A stretch of DNA of 41,979 nucleotides from a virus: positions 1 to 41,979 of the IMG/VR virus record IMGVR_UViG_3300036791_001036; one strand, 5' to 3'. The first letter of the stretch is position 1; each line of letters opens with the position of its first letter. Below the pieces are notes generated by a model. The model was given only the letters and a program-made list of their open reading frames with translations, made no database searches and had not been told where the DNA came from. Positions 14,901-23,700 of this stretch are shown here, piece by piece. Both the position numbers and the translations under genes were made by a program.

Positions 14901-16166
14901 ATGAATACCGCCGCTCTCGAACGCGACCTCAAGACGAAAAGCGACGCCGCGCTCGCGCTCTACAAGAAGCACGCGGAAACCGCCGAAACCGAAAGCCGGG
15001 CCACGACGAAGGAGGAGCGCGACGCCGTCGACGGGCTCGTCGCGGAGGCCAACGTCCTGCGCGAGAAGCTCGCAGCGGCGACCGGCGACAGCGAGCAGCT
15101 CAAAGCGATCAAGAAGCTGACGGAGGGCATGGGCCTGAAGCCCGCGACCGACGGCGCGCTGCCGCTCGCCTCGCGCCGGATGTCGATGGGCCAGCAGTTC
15201 GTGCGCGCCGCCGAGTATGACTTCTTCCGCAAGGGCAATCACCGCGTGCAATCGGCCTGGCGCTCGCCGAGCGTCGAGCTGTTCTCGCACACCAGCGGCC
15301 TCGACATGCACGCGACGACGATCACCGAAGACCCGGCCTCCGGCGGGGCGCTGATCCTGCCGCAGTACCTGCCCGGCATTTTGCCGTTGCTCTTCAAACC
15401 GCTGCGCATCGCGGATCTGTTCGCGCCGGGCACGACGACGTCGAACGCCATTGCGTACATGCGGGAGAAGACGTTCACCAACGCCGCCGCGCCGACGCTC
15501 GAAGGCGCGACGAAACCGGAAAGCGCGCTCATCTTCGACGCCGTGACGGATCCCGTGCGGAAGATCGCGCATTTCCTGCCGGTGACGGAAGAACTGCTCG
15601 AAGACGAACCCGCCATCGCGTCGTACATCGACGCGCGCCTGCGGCTCGGGGTCGAGCTGATCGAAGACGATCAACTGCTGCACGGCACGGGCGTCGCGCC
15701 GCAGCTGACCGGCTTGGCGAATGTGGTGGGGCTGGCCCCGGCGCTCGGGCCCCCCGTGGCCCCCGCGCAAGCGGCCGACATCATCCTGCAGCAAATCATG
15801 GCGATTGCGGCGACGTCGTTCCTGATGCCGGACGCCATCGCGATGAACCCGAGCGACTGGACGAGCATCGCGCTCCTGAAAACGACACAAGGCGCGTATC
15901 TGGGTGGCGGGCCGTTCAATCCGTCGCCGACGCCCGTGCTCTGGGGCTTGCCTGTCTCGCTCACGCCGACCGTCACAGCGGGCGCCGCCTGGGTCGGGGC
16001 GTTCAAACAGGGCGGGCAGATTTTCCGGCGCGGCGGGATGCGGGTCGAAGCGTCGAACTCTCACGTCGACTTCTTCATCAAGAACCTCGTCGCGATTCGC
16101 GCCGAGGAGCGGCTCGTGCTCGCGGTCTATCGGCCGCAGGCATTCGGGCAAGCGAAGTTCGTCTAA
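14901..16166 (+). CDS. Major capsid protein, HK97 fold
   Basis: 421 residues. An N-terminal charged coiled-coil region (about 1-90, containing ERDLKTKSDAALALYKKH) is the scaffold-like delta domain removed on maturation. After it come LDMHATTITEDPASGGALIL, the E-loop and P-domain regions and the typical A-domain segment AIAMNPSDWTSIALLKTT. The C-terminus AVYRPQAFGQAKF is typical of the family. It builds the icosahedral shell. AAGGA precedes the ATG, and a very stable hairpin follows the stop (16175-16205). Confidence 0.95.
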   Translation: MNTAALERDLKTKSDAALALYKKHAETAETESRATTKEERDAVDGLVAEANVLREKLAAATGDSEQLKAIKKLTEGMGLKPATDGALPLASRRMSMGQQFVRAAEYDFFRKGNHRVQSAWRSPSVELFSHTSGLDMHATTITEDPASGGALILPQYLPGILPLLFKPLRIADLFAPGTTTSNAIAYMREKTFTNAAAPTLEGATKPESALIFDAVTDPVRKIAHFLPVTEELLEDEPAIASYIDARLRLGVELIEDDQLLHGTGVAPQLTGLANVVGLAPALGPPVAPAQAADIILQQIMAIAATSFLMPDAIAMNPSDWTSIALLKTTQGAYLGGGPFNPSPTPVLWGLPVSLTPTVTAGAAWVGAFKQGGQIFRRGGMRVEASNSHVDFFIKNLVAIRAEERLVLAVYRPQAFGQAKFV

Positions 16167-16174
16167 CCCCTGAC

Positions 16175-16205
16175 CGGCTCGGGCGGGCGCGTCTCGCCCG
16201 AGCCG
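16175..16205 (+). terminator. Strong hairpin just after the major capsid gene
   Basis: CGGCTCGGGCG (16175-16185) pairs perfectly over 11 bases with CGCCCGAGCCG (16195-16205) around a 9-base loop. It starts 9 bases after the capsid stop. Without a T tract it could act as a partial terminator or protect the capsid message from 3' decay, which would give high capsid expression. Confidence 0.65.
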
Positions 16206-16221
16206 ATCGCGAAAGGTTTCT

Positions 16222-16491
16222 GTGGGCAGTTCTCCGTGGCGCCGCGATCCAGGGCCGTGCCCCGTCGATGACACGCCGCATACCGCCTGCACGCCCGCGA
16301 GCATCGGCCCGGCGCAGATCGTGAGTCGCGCGGCCGAGTCGCAGACCGTGACCGTGCCCGTCGTGCGGCCCGGCTGGCTGGGCGCGACGCGGCCGACCGG
16401 CCCGACGGCCCCGGCGCAGACCGTCGTCGCGGAGTTCTCGACGACGACGTATACGAGCCGGGCGATCGGCCGCGCGAGGCGGCGGCGCTGA
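16222..16491 (+). CDS. Small conserved protein following the capsid gene
   Basis: 89 residues from GTG 16222 with AAAGG upstream. It contains DPGPCPVDDTPHTACTPA, a motif that I associate with a small protein family found right after capsid genes in siphoviruses, rich in P and T with a basic end. It could be a head decoration or connector-associated protein; function is not known. Stop overlaps the next ATG. Confidence 0.65.
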   Translation: MGSSPWRRDPGPCPVDDTPHTACTPASIGPAQIVSRAAESQTVTVPVVRPGWLGATRPTGPTAPAQTVVAEFSTTTYTSRAIGRARRRR

Positions 16492-17135
16492 TGGATTGGT
16501 GGATTGCGAGCACCTTGCCGACGCGCTGGGCGCCGCCCGGCGGCTCGTGGGCCGTGCGCGTGCTGACGCCCGGGACCGACGACGACGTGCTGACGGTCGC
16601 GCAGCTCAACGAGCGGGCGCGCATTCTGCCCGGCGACGCGGAAGCCGACACCCTGCTCGCGAGCTACATCACCGCTGCCCGGCAGCAGGTCGAGCGCGAC
16701 ACCGGGCTGGCGATTCCCTCGCAGCAGATCGTCGTGGCGTTCGACACGCTCCCCACCGTGAACACCGTCCTCGTGCTGCCGTACCCGCCGCTGCAGAGCG
16801 TCGACGCGGTGACGTGGGTCGATACGGCGGGCGTCGCGCACGACCTCGCCGCCACCGTGCTGCAACTCGACCTCGGGCGGATGCCTGCCCGGGCGCTCTG
16901 GCTCGGCGACCCGAGCATCGGCTCGCCCTCGCTCCTGAACCCGCTGAATCTCACGCTGACGGTCGGGTACCCCTCGGGCAGCGTGCCGGAGTGGGCGCGG
17001 TTCGGCGTCGGCGTCCTCGCCGCGCATTACCTCACGACGGCCCGCGACCGCGTCGTCGTGGGCAGCGCCGTCGCGCCGATGCCGGGCGGGTACGAGGAAG
17101 CGATCGCGGCGTATCGCCTGGAGGTGCTGGCGTGA
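16491..17135 (+). CDS. Head-tail connector, gp6-like adaptor
   Basis: 214 residues. Helices around LNERARILPGDAEADTLLAS and ITAARQQVERDTGLAI are typical of the gp6/gp15-like adaptor that docks beneath the portal, followed by a beta-rich middle and a C-terminal helix that ends in a run of small residues. It closes the head and prepares tail joining. The context (capsid before, head closure protein next) agrees. Confidence 0.85.
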   Translation: MDWWIASTLPTRWAPPGGSWAVRVLTPGTDDDVLTVAQLNERARILPGDAEADTLLASYITAARQQVERDTGLAIPSQQIVVAFDTLPTVNTVLVLPYPPLQSVDAVTWVDTAGVAHDLAATVLQLDLGRMPARALWLGDPSIGSPSLLNPLNLTLTVGYPSGSVPEWARFGVGVLAAHYLTTARDRVVVGSAVAPMPGGYEEAIAAYRLEVLA

Positions 17136-17554
17136 TTTTCCCGCCCCCGACGGTCGGCGCGCGGATGCATCGCGTCCAGGTGTCGAATCCCGGCCCGATG
17201 GTGCCCGATGGCGACGGCGGGTATACCCAAACGCCCATCGTGTCGCCCGATCCGTGGTGGGTCGGCATCGAACCCGCGACGGCGCGGATGCGCGGCACCG
17301 AGCAGATCGTCGCGGGGACCGTCTTCGCGCAAGCGACGCACGTGCTGCGCGGGCGCTACCGGACCGACATCACGACGAACTCCCAGATCCTCTTCGGGAC
17401 GCGCACGTTTGATGTCGCGGGCGTGCAGAACGTCGAAGAGGTCAACACGCATCTGCTGCTGTTTTGCATCGAGCCGCCGATCGCGACGACCGCGCGCGTG
17501 ACGGCGCCGCCGCCGCCCGCGCCGCTCAGCCCCGGACACACGGTGGCACCATGA
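17132..17554 (+). CDS. Head closure / head-tail joining protein
   Basis: 140 residues, GTG start overlapping the upstream stop (GTGA). Beta-barrel pattern typical of the head-tail joining family: MHRVQVSNPGPMVPDGDGGY, WWVGIEPATARMRG, THVLRGRYRTDITTNSQI and RTFDVAGVQNVEE. It forms the stopper ring below the adaptor. A proline-rich tail ends the protein. Confidence 0.85.
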   Translation: MIFPPPTVGARMHRVQVSNPGPMVPDGDGGYTQTPIVSPDPWWVGIEPATARMRGTEQIVAGTVFAQATHVLRGRYRTDITTNSQILFGTRTFDVAGVQNVEEVNTHLLLFCIEPPIATTARVTAPPPPAPLSPGHTVAP

Positions 17555-17994
17555 TCACCCTGCAGATCGACAACCTCGCCGCGCTCCGCACGGCGCTCCA
17601 GCAGCTCCCGGCGGATCTGACCGTCGAAGCCGGGCACGTGATCGAGGGCATCGCGAACGCCGCCGCCGCCGACGTCAAAGCGGCGTACCCGTATCGCTCG
17701 GGGCATCTGGTCGCCGGGGTCGAGGTGAATCGGCTGGAGGCGGGCCGGTTCGGCGCGGGATCCGAAGTACGCAACCGCGCGAAGCTCGCCTGGATTTACG
17801 AGCACGGCACGCAGGCGCGGCACTACTACACGAAACAAACGGGCGCGTTCCACTCGACCGGGATCATGCTGCCCGCGCCGCCGGGGCGCGCCTTCATTCC
17901 GATCATGGTGCGGCAGCGCGCCCTGATGTATACGCAGCTGGCCGACCTCGTGCGGCGCGCCGGGCTGCTGGTGAATGCCGGTGCCACTACTTGA
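17551..17994 (+). CDS. Neck / tail completion protein, HK97 gp10-like
   Basis: 147 residues. The N-terminal helix (NLAALRTALQQLPADLTVEA), the AYPYRSGHLVAGVEV segment and ARHYYTKQTGAFHSTG-PAPPGRAF, followed by a terminal helix, match the HK97 gp10-like family, which joins head and tail. It overlaps both the preceding gene (ATGA) and the following one (20 bases). Confidence 0.8.
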   Translation: MITLQIDNLAALRTALQQLPADLTVEAGHVIEGIANAAAADVKAAYPYRSGHLVAGVEVNRLEAGRFGAGSEVRNRAKLAWIYEHGTQARHYYTKQTGAFHSTGIMLPAPPGRAFIPIMVRQRALMYTQLADLVRRAGLLVNAGATT

Positions 17995-18406
17995 TTCCTC
18001 GGAGATCGACAACGCGCTCACCGCGCTGCTGCTCGCCGACAGCACGCTGATGGGGATGATGCCCGACGGCGTGTATTACGACGAGGCGAACGCGAACGCG
18101 AACGCGCAGCGGTTCGTCCTCATCTCGGTGTTTTCCGAGCACGACGTCGCGCCCGGGCGCACGTTCGAGGATCACCTGTATTTCATTCGCGCCGTCGCGC
18201 TCTCGACGACCGGCGGCGACGTGAAGGGCGCGGCTCACCGGATCGACGAACTGCTCGAAGACACGCACGCGCTCGTAGTGCCCGGGTACACGCTCGCCAA
18301 GCTGCACCGCGAGGAGCGGTTCCGGCACACCGAAGTCGACAGCGTGAACCCGGATATTCGCTGGTTGCACCGGGGCGGGTACTACCGCTTGCAGATGACG
18401 AGCTGA
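17975..18406 (+). CDS. Tail terminator-like protein
   Basis: 143 residues. ALTALLLADSTLMGMMPDGV, FVLISVFSEHDVAPG and YFIRAVALSTTGGDVKGAAH resemble DUF3168-type tail terminators that cap the tail tube at the head end. The place in the cluster, just ahead of the tail tube gene, fits. ATG 17975 overlaps the upstream gene; no stronger start is seen. Confidence 0.75.
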   Translation: MPVPLLDSSEIDNALTALLLADSTLMGMMPDGVYYDEANANANAQRFVLISVFSEHDVAPGRTFEDHLYFIRAVALSTTGGDVKGAAHRIDELLEDTHALVVPGYTLAKLHREERFRHTEVDSVNPDIRWLHRGGYYRLQMTS

Positions 18407-18471
18407 CCGACAGGACGACCGGGGGACCGAACCCAAGGGCGGCGACGGGGACCGAGTCAAGGGGGCTGAAC

Positions 18472-19551
18472 GTGTTCGCATCGACGCGACCGCTGCGCGT
18501 CCTGCTCGTGCATCCGGGTGCGAGCTGGTCGACCCACGACGTGTTCGAGGGGCTGTACTACGGCCTGCAGCAGCACGGCGTCGACGTTGTCCCCTATCGC
18601 CTCGACACCCGGATCGACCTCACCAACAAAATCCTCCACGCCTTCTGGCGGCGCAAGGCGAAGACCGACCCGACGATCCCGAAACCCAACAACGCCGACG
18701 TGCAGTACCACGCGGGGGCCGATGCGCTCACGATGGCGCTGCGGGCGCAGGTCGACGTCGTCCTGGTCGTGAGCGCGATGTACCTGCACCCCGACGTGAT
18801 CGTGCTGATGAAGCGGGCGGGCCTGCGCGTGACGGTGCTGTTCACCGAGTCGCCCTACGACCACGACAAAGAACTCCGGGTCGCCTCGCTCGTCGACGGC
18901 GTGTGGACGCACGAGCGCGCGTCGGTCGAGGACCTGCGGCGCGTCAACGCCCGCGTCGGGTACCTGCCGCACGCGTGGCATCCGCTCACGCATGCCGTCG
19001 TCGCGCCGGAGGCGATCGACCCGGCCGTGCCCGCGCACGACGTGGTGTTTGTCGGCTCGGGCTTCCCGGAGCGCGTGGCGCTGCTCAACGCCATCGACTG
19101 GACGGGCATCAACCTCGGCCTGTACGGGATTTGGAAACGCCGCGATCTGGCGGCGCCCGTGCGGGCCGCGCTGCACAACGAGATCACCGGCAACGCGCGC
19201 ACGGCCGACCTCTATCGGCGCGCCCGGATCGGCCTGAACCTGTACCGCACCCTGCCGCCGGGGCGGCGGGCCGACTCGCTCAGTCCGCGCGCGTATGAGT
19301 TGGCCGCGTGCGGCGTCTTTCATCTGAGCGAAGCGCGCGCCGAAATCGGCGAGGTGTTCGGCGACCTCGTGCCGACGTTCACGACGGCTGCGGAGGCGAG
19401 CCCGTTGATCCGGACGTGGCTCGCCGCTGACGACGATCGCACGCGCATCGCGCGGGCACTTCCGGCGTGTGTCGCCGAGGCATCCTGGGTCACGCGGGCC
19501 GCGACGGTCCTGCGCGATCTCGAATCGCTGCTCAAGACAGTCGCCGCCTGA
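18472..19551 (+). CDS. Glycosyltransferase, CgeB/GT-B type, in the virion gene cluster
   Basis: 359 residues, GTG start with AAGGGGG upstream. The N-terminal Rossmann-like domain (RVLLVHPGASWSTHDVFEGL) contains VDVVLVVSAMYLHPDVI and LFTESPYDHDKELR. The C-terminal domain has VVFVGSGFPERVALL, RARIGLNLYRTLPPG and the closing pattern SPRAYELAACGVFHLSEA, which matches the glycosyl transferase group 1 family of CgeB-like proteins. It should transfer a sugar from a nucleotide sugar. It sits between the tail terminator and the tail tube gene, so virion proteins are the likely acceptors. That part is inference from position. Confidence 0.85.
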   Translation: MFASTRPLRVLLVHPGASWSTHDVFEGLYYGLQQHGVDVVPYRLDTRIDLTNKILHAFWRRKAKTDPTIPKPNNADVQYHAGADALTMALRAQVDVVLVVSAMYLHPDVIVLMKRAGLRVTVLFTESPYDHDKELRVASLVDGVWTHERASVEDLRRVNARVGYLPHAWHPLTHAVVAPEAIDPAVPAHDVVFVGSGFPERVALLNAIDWTGINLGLYGIWKRRDLAAPVRAALHNEITGNARTADLYRRARIGLNLYRTLPPGRRADSLSPRAYELAACGVFHLSEARAEIGEVFGDLVPTFTTAAEASPLIRTWLAADDDRTRIARALPACVAEASWVTRAATVLRDLESLLKTVAA

Positions 19552-19570
19552 GAGGCGGCAGGAGTCCGTT

Positions 19571-19969
19571 ATGTCTGCATACGCGGGTCGACGCGGCATG
19601 GTCTACATCGGTGACACGGGCGGGGCGGTCGCGTCGCTCGTGCTCAAGGTCAGTAAGTGGAACGTCAATCGCACGAACGCCCCGATCGAAATTACGTCGT
19701 TCCTCGATGCCAACAAAACGTACGTGCAGGGTCTCCCTGATCTGAAATTTACGTTCGATGCGTTCTGGGATGACACCGAGTCGAAGCCGTTCCACGCGGC
19801 GGCGGCGAGCAGCCCCGTCAACGTCTACCTCTACCCGTCGGCCGACTCGATCAGCCATTTCTGGTCGGGGCCCGCGTGGCTCGACCTGTCGATGGACGTG
19901 CCCGTCGCGGGTGCCATCGTGCTGGCGTGTTCGGGCGTCGCGGCGGGATCGTGGTCGAACACGTTCTAA
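19571..19969 (+). CDS. Major tail (tube) protein-like
   Basis: 132 residues, beta-rich, with AGRRGMVYIGDTGGAVASLV, KWNVNRTNAPIEITSF and VQGLPDLKFTFDAFWDDTES, as found in compact tail tube proteins. It is shorter than many tube proteins. Next to the terminator and upstream of the tail chaperones, the position is as expected. A GGCAGGAG ribosome binding site lies upstream, consistent with strong expression. Confidence 0.8.
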   Translation: MSAYAGRRGMVYIGDTGGAVASLVLKVSKWNVNRTNAPIEITSFLDANKTYVQGLPDLKFTFDAFWDDTESKPFHAAAASSPVNVYLYPSADSISHFWSGPAWLDLSMDVPVAGAIVLACSGVAAGSWSNTF

Positions 19970-19972
19970 CCG

Positions 19973-20242
19973 GTGGCGATCAGCGTCGCGGGGCCGTCGG
20001 CCGAGCTGATCTGGGTCTATCGGCGGGCCGCGACCCTCGGGCGCTGGTCGCTGCGGATGAACCCCTCGACCGGCGGCGCATTGTCGGCGCACATCGACAC
20101 GATCGACGACACGTACGGGCTTTCGCAGCGGCCCCTCGTGTTTCGGGTCACGCGGCCGAGCGGGGTCGTGTGGCGCTGGCCCGTGACCGAGCTGCAGATC
20201 GCGGGTGAGACGCTGACGGCGTCACTCGGCCCGCAGGAGTGA
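19973..20242 (+). CDS. Hypothetical tail-cluster protein
   Basis: 89 residues from GTG 19973, beta-rich, with LIWVYRRAATLGRWSLRMNP and VFRVTRPSGVVWRWPVTELQ. No family recognised. It follows the tail protein by three bases and overlaps the next gene's GTG, so it may be a small tail accessory protein. Confidence 0.6.
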   Translation: MAISVAGPSAELIWVYRRAATLGRWSLRMNPSTGGALSAHIDTIDDTYGLSQRPLVFRVTRPSGVVWRWPVTELQIAGETLTASLGPQE

Positions 20243-20247
20243 TCGGG

Positions 20248-20646
20248 ATGCATGAATTTGTCGAACCGGCGATCGTGAAGCTGCCGCTCAGCGGCGGGCG
20301 CTATCTCATCGTGAAGCAACGGCTCAACGCGGGCGAGTCGCGCCGCTGGTTTGCGCGCATGCTGCGCGACCTGTCGCCCGGCGAAAAGCTGCGGCTGGAT
20401 CCCGCGAAGATCGGCCTGACGAAGCTCTGCGAGTACCTCGTCGACTGGTCGTTCACCGACCCGACGGGCAAGCCGGTGCCCATCAGTGAGGCGGCGCTCG
20501 ACAACCTCGAAAGCGATCTGTATGCGGAAATCGTCGCCGCCGTCGACGCGCACGAAGCGGCCGAAGCCGTGAAGCGCGAGGCGGAAAAAAACGCCCAGGA
20601 TGGCGGGACCAACTCCGTTCCGATTTCGCCATCTGCCGCCACATGA
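20248..20646 (+). CDS. Tail assembly chaperone, short form (G-like)
   Basis: 132 residues from ATG 20248, chosen because AGGAG lies 8 bases upstream; a GTG at 20239 in frame is possible. Contains SGGRYLIVKQRLNAGESRRW and LCEYLVDWSFTDPTGKPVPI, the pattern of tail chaperones that bind the tape measure. Near the end it carries the slippery heptamer A-AAA-AAC at 20586-20592. Ribosomes shifting by -1 there would make the longer form. Confidence 0.85.
   Translation: MHEFVEPAIVKLPLSGGRYLIVKQRLNAGESRRWFARMLRDLSPGEKLRLDPAKIGLTKLCEYLVDWSFTDPTGKPVPISEAALDNLESDLYAEIVAAVDAHEAAEAVKREAEKNAQDGGTNSVPISPSAAT
20586..20592 (+). promoter_or_regulatory. Programmed -1 frameshift site
   Basis: A AAA AAC in the reading frame of the chaperone (codons GAA AAA AAC). 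This is a classical X-XXY-YYZ slippery heptamer. After a -1 shift the frame is open for 48 codons to 20738. It lies at the expected spot of lambda-like G/GT pairs. Confidence 0.85.
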
Positions 20647-20738
20647 ACGGGTGGACGCTCGGCGACCTCTACGCGCTGCCGCCGGATGAGTACAGCGAAC
20701 TGATCGACTGGATCGTCGAGACGACGCGGACCCCGTGA
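20592..20738 (+). CDS. Tail assembly chaperone, T extension after -1 shift
   Basis: Read in the -1 frame from C20592. It adds 48 residues beginning RPGWRDQLRSDFAICRH and continuing NGWTLGDLYALPPDEYSELI, then DWIVETTRTP. The MNGWT...LP..EY...DWI pattern matches the second chaperone family. The full GT protein would be about 163 residues (115+48). A separate start at ATG 20643 would give only 31 residues, so the fusion is favoured. Confidence 0.85.
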   Translation, partial: RPGWRDQLRSDFAICRHMNGWTLGDLYALPPDEYSELIDWIVETTRTP

Positions 20739-20741
20739 CCT

Positions 20742-23700
20742 ATGGATATCACTGCTAAATTTGTCGGCGATTTCAGCGCGTTCTACGACGCGGTGCAGCA
20801 AGCCGAGACGCAGCTGCGCGGCTTCGAGACCGGCGCGCAGAACGTCGAGAAGCAGCTCAATCGCATGGGCGACAGCTTCTCGGGCCGCACGATCCTGCAA
20901 GAGGCGACGCTCGCCACCAAAGCCGTCGAAGACATCGGCGGCGTGACGATGCTGACCGCCAACGAGCAGGAGCGCCTCAACGGCATGCTCACCGAGGCGA
21001 TCGCCAAATACGCCGCGCTCGGGCAGACCGCCCCGCCCGAGATGCAGGCGCTCGCGGACGCGACAGCCCACGCGACCGGCGGCCTGGAGGAGTTCGGGAA
21101 GGGCTTCAACCTGCAGGACGCGATCGAGCACCCCCTGAGCGCGGCGACGGAGGCGCTGAAAACCTTCGCGGCGACGCTCGGGCCGGTCGGCGTCGCGGCA
21201 GCGGGCGCCGTGACGGGGATCGCCGCCGTCGGCGTCGCGGTGTACGAGCTGACGGACAAAGCCGCCGCAGCGGGCGGCGCGCTCCAGGACCTGAGCCTCA
21301 AAACGGGGATCAGCGTCCCGCAGCTGTCGCGCCTCTCGAACGCCGCGCAGGTCGCGGGCACCGACATGGAGTCGCTCGGGAATGCCATTTACAAGATGGA
21401 CATTCAGGCGGCGGCGAACCCCGAGAAATTCGCGAACGCGCTGAAGGAAATCGGCATCAACGCGCAGGACTTTTTCGCGCTCAGCCCCGACGAGAAAATG
21501 CTGGCGCTCTCCGACGCGCTCAACGCGACGTCGGACGCCGCGACGCGCAACGCCGCCGGGCAAGCCATCATGGGGCGCGGGTTCCGCGATATCGAAGCGC
21601 CGTTGATGAAGCTCCGCGAAGGGCTGGAGAAAACATCCGAGCTGAGCGTGTGGTCGCCAGAGCAAGCGAAGGACGCCGACGAGTTCGAGCAGCAGATGAC
21701 GGCGCTCGGGCTGCAGGTCAAAGACGTCGCGCTCGTCATCGGCAAAGAGCTGATCCCGGTCGCGCTCACGCTCCTCGGGCTGTTCAAGGAGCTGGCGGCG
21801 ATCGACATTCCGATCCTGAAGGTGCTCGCGAAGCCGCTGACCCTCCCCATCCAGGCGGCGCAGGACCTCAACGCCGCGTGGATGCTCGTCACGGGCCAAT
21901 TCGGACAAGACCTCCCCGCTGCCGTGAAAACAGGCCAGGATGCGTTCGACAAGCTCGCCAAGCCGATCGACATCGCGACGCACTCCGCCGACGAGCTGAA
22001 GAAGGCCTGGACCGCCGAGACGAAAGAAAACGACGCCGCCGCCGCCGTCCTGAAAAAAAACGCGGAAGAGTGGAAACGGGTGCTCGACGAGGTGAACTCG
22101 GCGGGTAATGGCTGGAAGGGCACGCTCGATACGATCGACGGCGCGATCGTCGACTGGGCGAAGCACCTGCTCGATTCGGGCGTCGCGGCGCAGACCGTCG
22201 AGAAGTACTACGGGCTGACCAACACGCAGATCAAGGCGCTCCAGGACAGCCTGAAAGACGACAAGGCGTTCGACGCCCTCCTGCTCAAGGTCAAGGCGGT
22301 CGAGGACGGCTTCAACGGCCTCGACAAGCAGATTCAGGAGGTCGGGAAGAGCACGAGTGACGTCGACTTCGCGCGCACCTGGAGCAAAGAGTTCGACGCG
22401 TCGCTCAAGAAGATCAAGGAAACCGAGGACGGCTTTTACGGCCTGAGCGGCTCGATCGAGTCGCTCGGCATCAAGGTCAAGCCCGCGATGAGCGACCTCG
22501 CCGGAGTCATCGATACCGGCTTCAGCACGACGCTCAAGAACGAACTGCTTAAGCTGCCCGACCAGATCGCGAGCGGCGGCTTCGCCCACGCCTTTGACGC
22601 GCTCGGCAAGGCGATGGGGCACGACTTCAGCGCCGCCCTCATCACCGAGGCGAACAAAAACTTCCACGATTCAGGATTCACGACCACCGGCCTCGCGAAT
22701 CTCAATGCCGCGATGGTGAAGAGCGCGGCGGGAGCGGGCGCGACGGCGGGCGCGCTCGCCGCGCTCGGCGGGGGCAGCGTCAGCAGTCAATTGATGCAGG
22801 TCGCGGGCGCGGCCACCGCCGTCGGCGTGGCGGTCGCGTCGACGGCGACCGGCACGATCGCAGCGGGCCTTGCGATGGGCGCGTGGACCTTCGGCGTCGG
22901 GGCGGCCGTCGTGGGCGCCGTCGCCCTCGCGAAGCATTTCCTCACCGTGTCGCAAGCGGAAAAGGATGCCCGCGCGGAGTTCGACAACTACAACAAAGCC
23001 ATCGGCGGCAGCAACGTCGATGACTTCATCGCGAAGGCGTCCGCCGCGTTCGGGTACCTCGGCACGAACAGCGAGACGGCCCGCAAAGAGATTCAGGCCG
23101 TCCTCGACGCGACGCACGTGAGCGCGCAAGCCGTCGCGCAGGCGCTGATCCCCGTCAACGCCGCGATCGAGGAAGCGGCGACCAAGGCGAAGAGCTTCGC
23201 CGACGCGATGACGGCGATGCAATCGACCGGCGCGGCGAACTTCAACGCGATGGCCGTTGCCCTGGAGGGCGACGCGTCGTCGCTCGACGCGCTCGGGGCG
23301 CAGGCGATGACGACATACGCGACGCTCGTCGCGGGCGGCGAGTCGTCCGCGAAGGCGCTCGCCGATATCGGGCCGGGGCTCGACGCGCTCGAAAAGTCGT
23401 ACCAGGACCTCGGGATCAACATCACCGACGCCGGGCTGTCCGCGCTGATCATGCAGTCGACGATCGCCAAGGGCAATCCGGCGCTCATCGCGGGCGTCGA
23501 CGCGCTCGCCGCGTCGCTCAAAACGATGGGCGATCTCGGCCTCGTCAATGCCGACTCCTTCGCGAAAATGCAGACCGAAGGCGTCGCGATGTACACCCGG
23601 CTGCAAGACGCCGCGAACGCGGCAGGCGGCTCGACGGCCGACGCGCTGCTGCCGATGCAGGACTACCTGCACCAAGCCGCCGACGAAGCGACGAAACTCG

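Noticed and set aside
14613-17027. An 804-codon open frame on the minus strand
   Set aside because: It runs antisense to the protease, capsid and connector genes, is made of arginine-rich low-complexity sequence and has no domain. GC-rich DNA yields such shadow frames; the same holds for 20301-22667 and 22671-24503 on the minus strand.
22055-22061. A second in-frame A-AAA-AAC in the tape measure gene
   Set aside because: A -1 shift would add only about 15 codons before a stop, and nothing known calls for a truncated tape measure. It is taken as chance from the lysine/asparagine codons.
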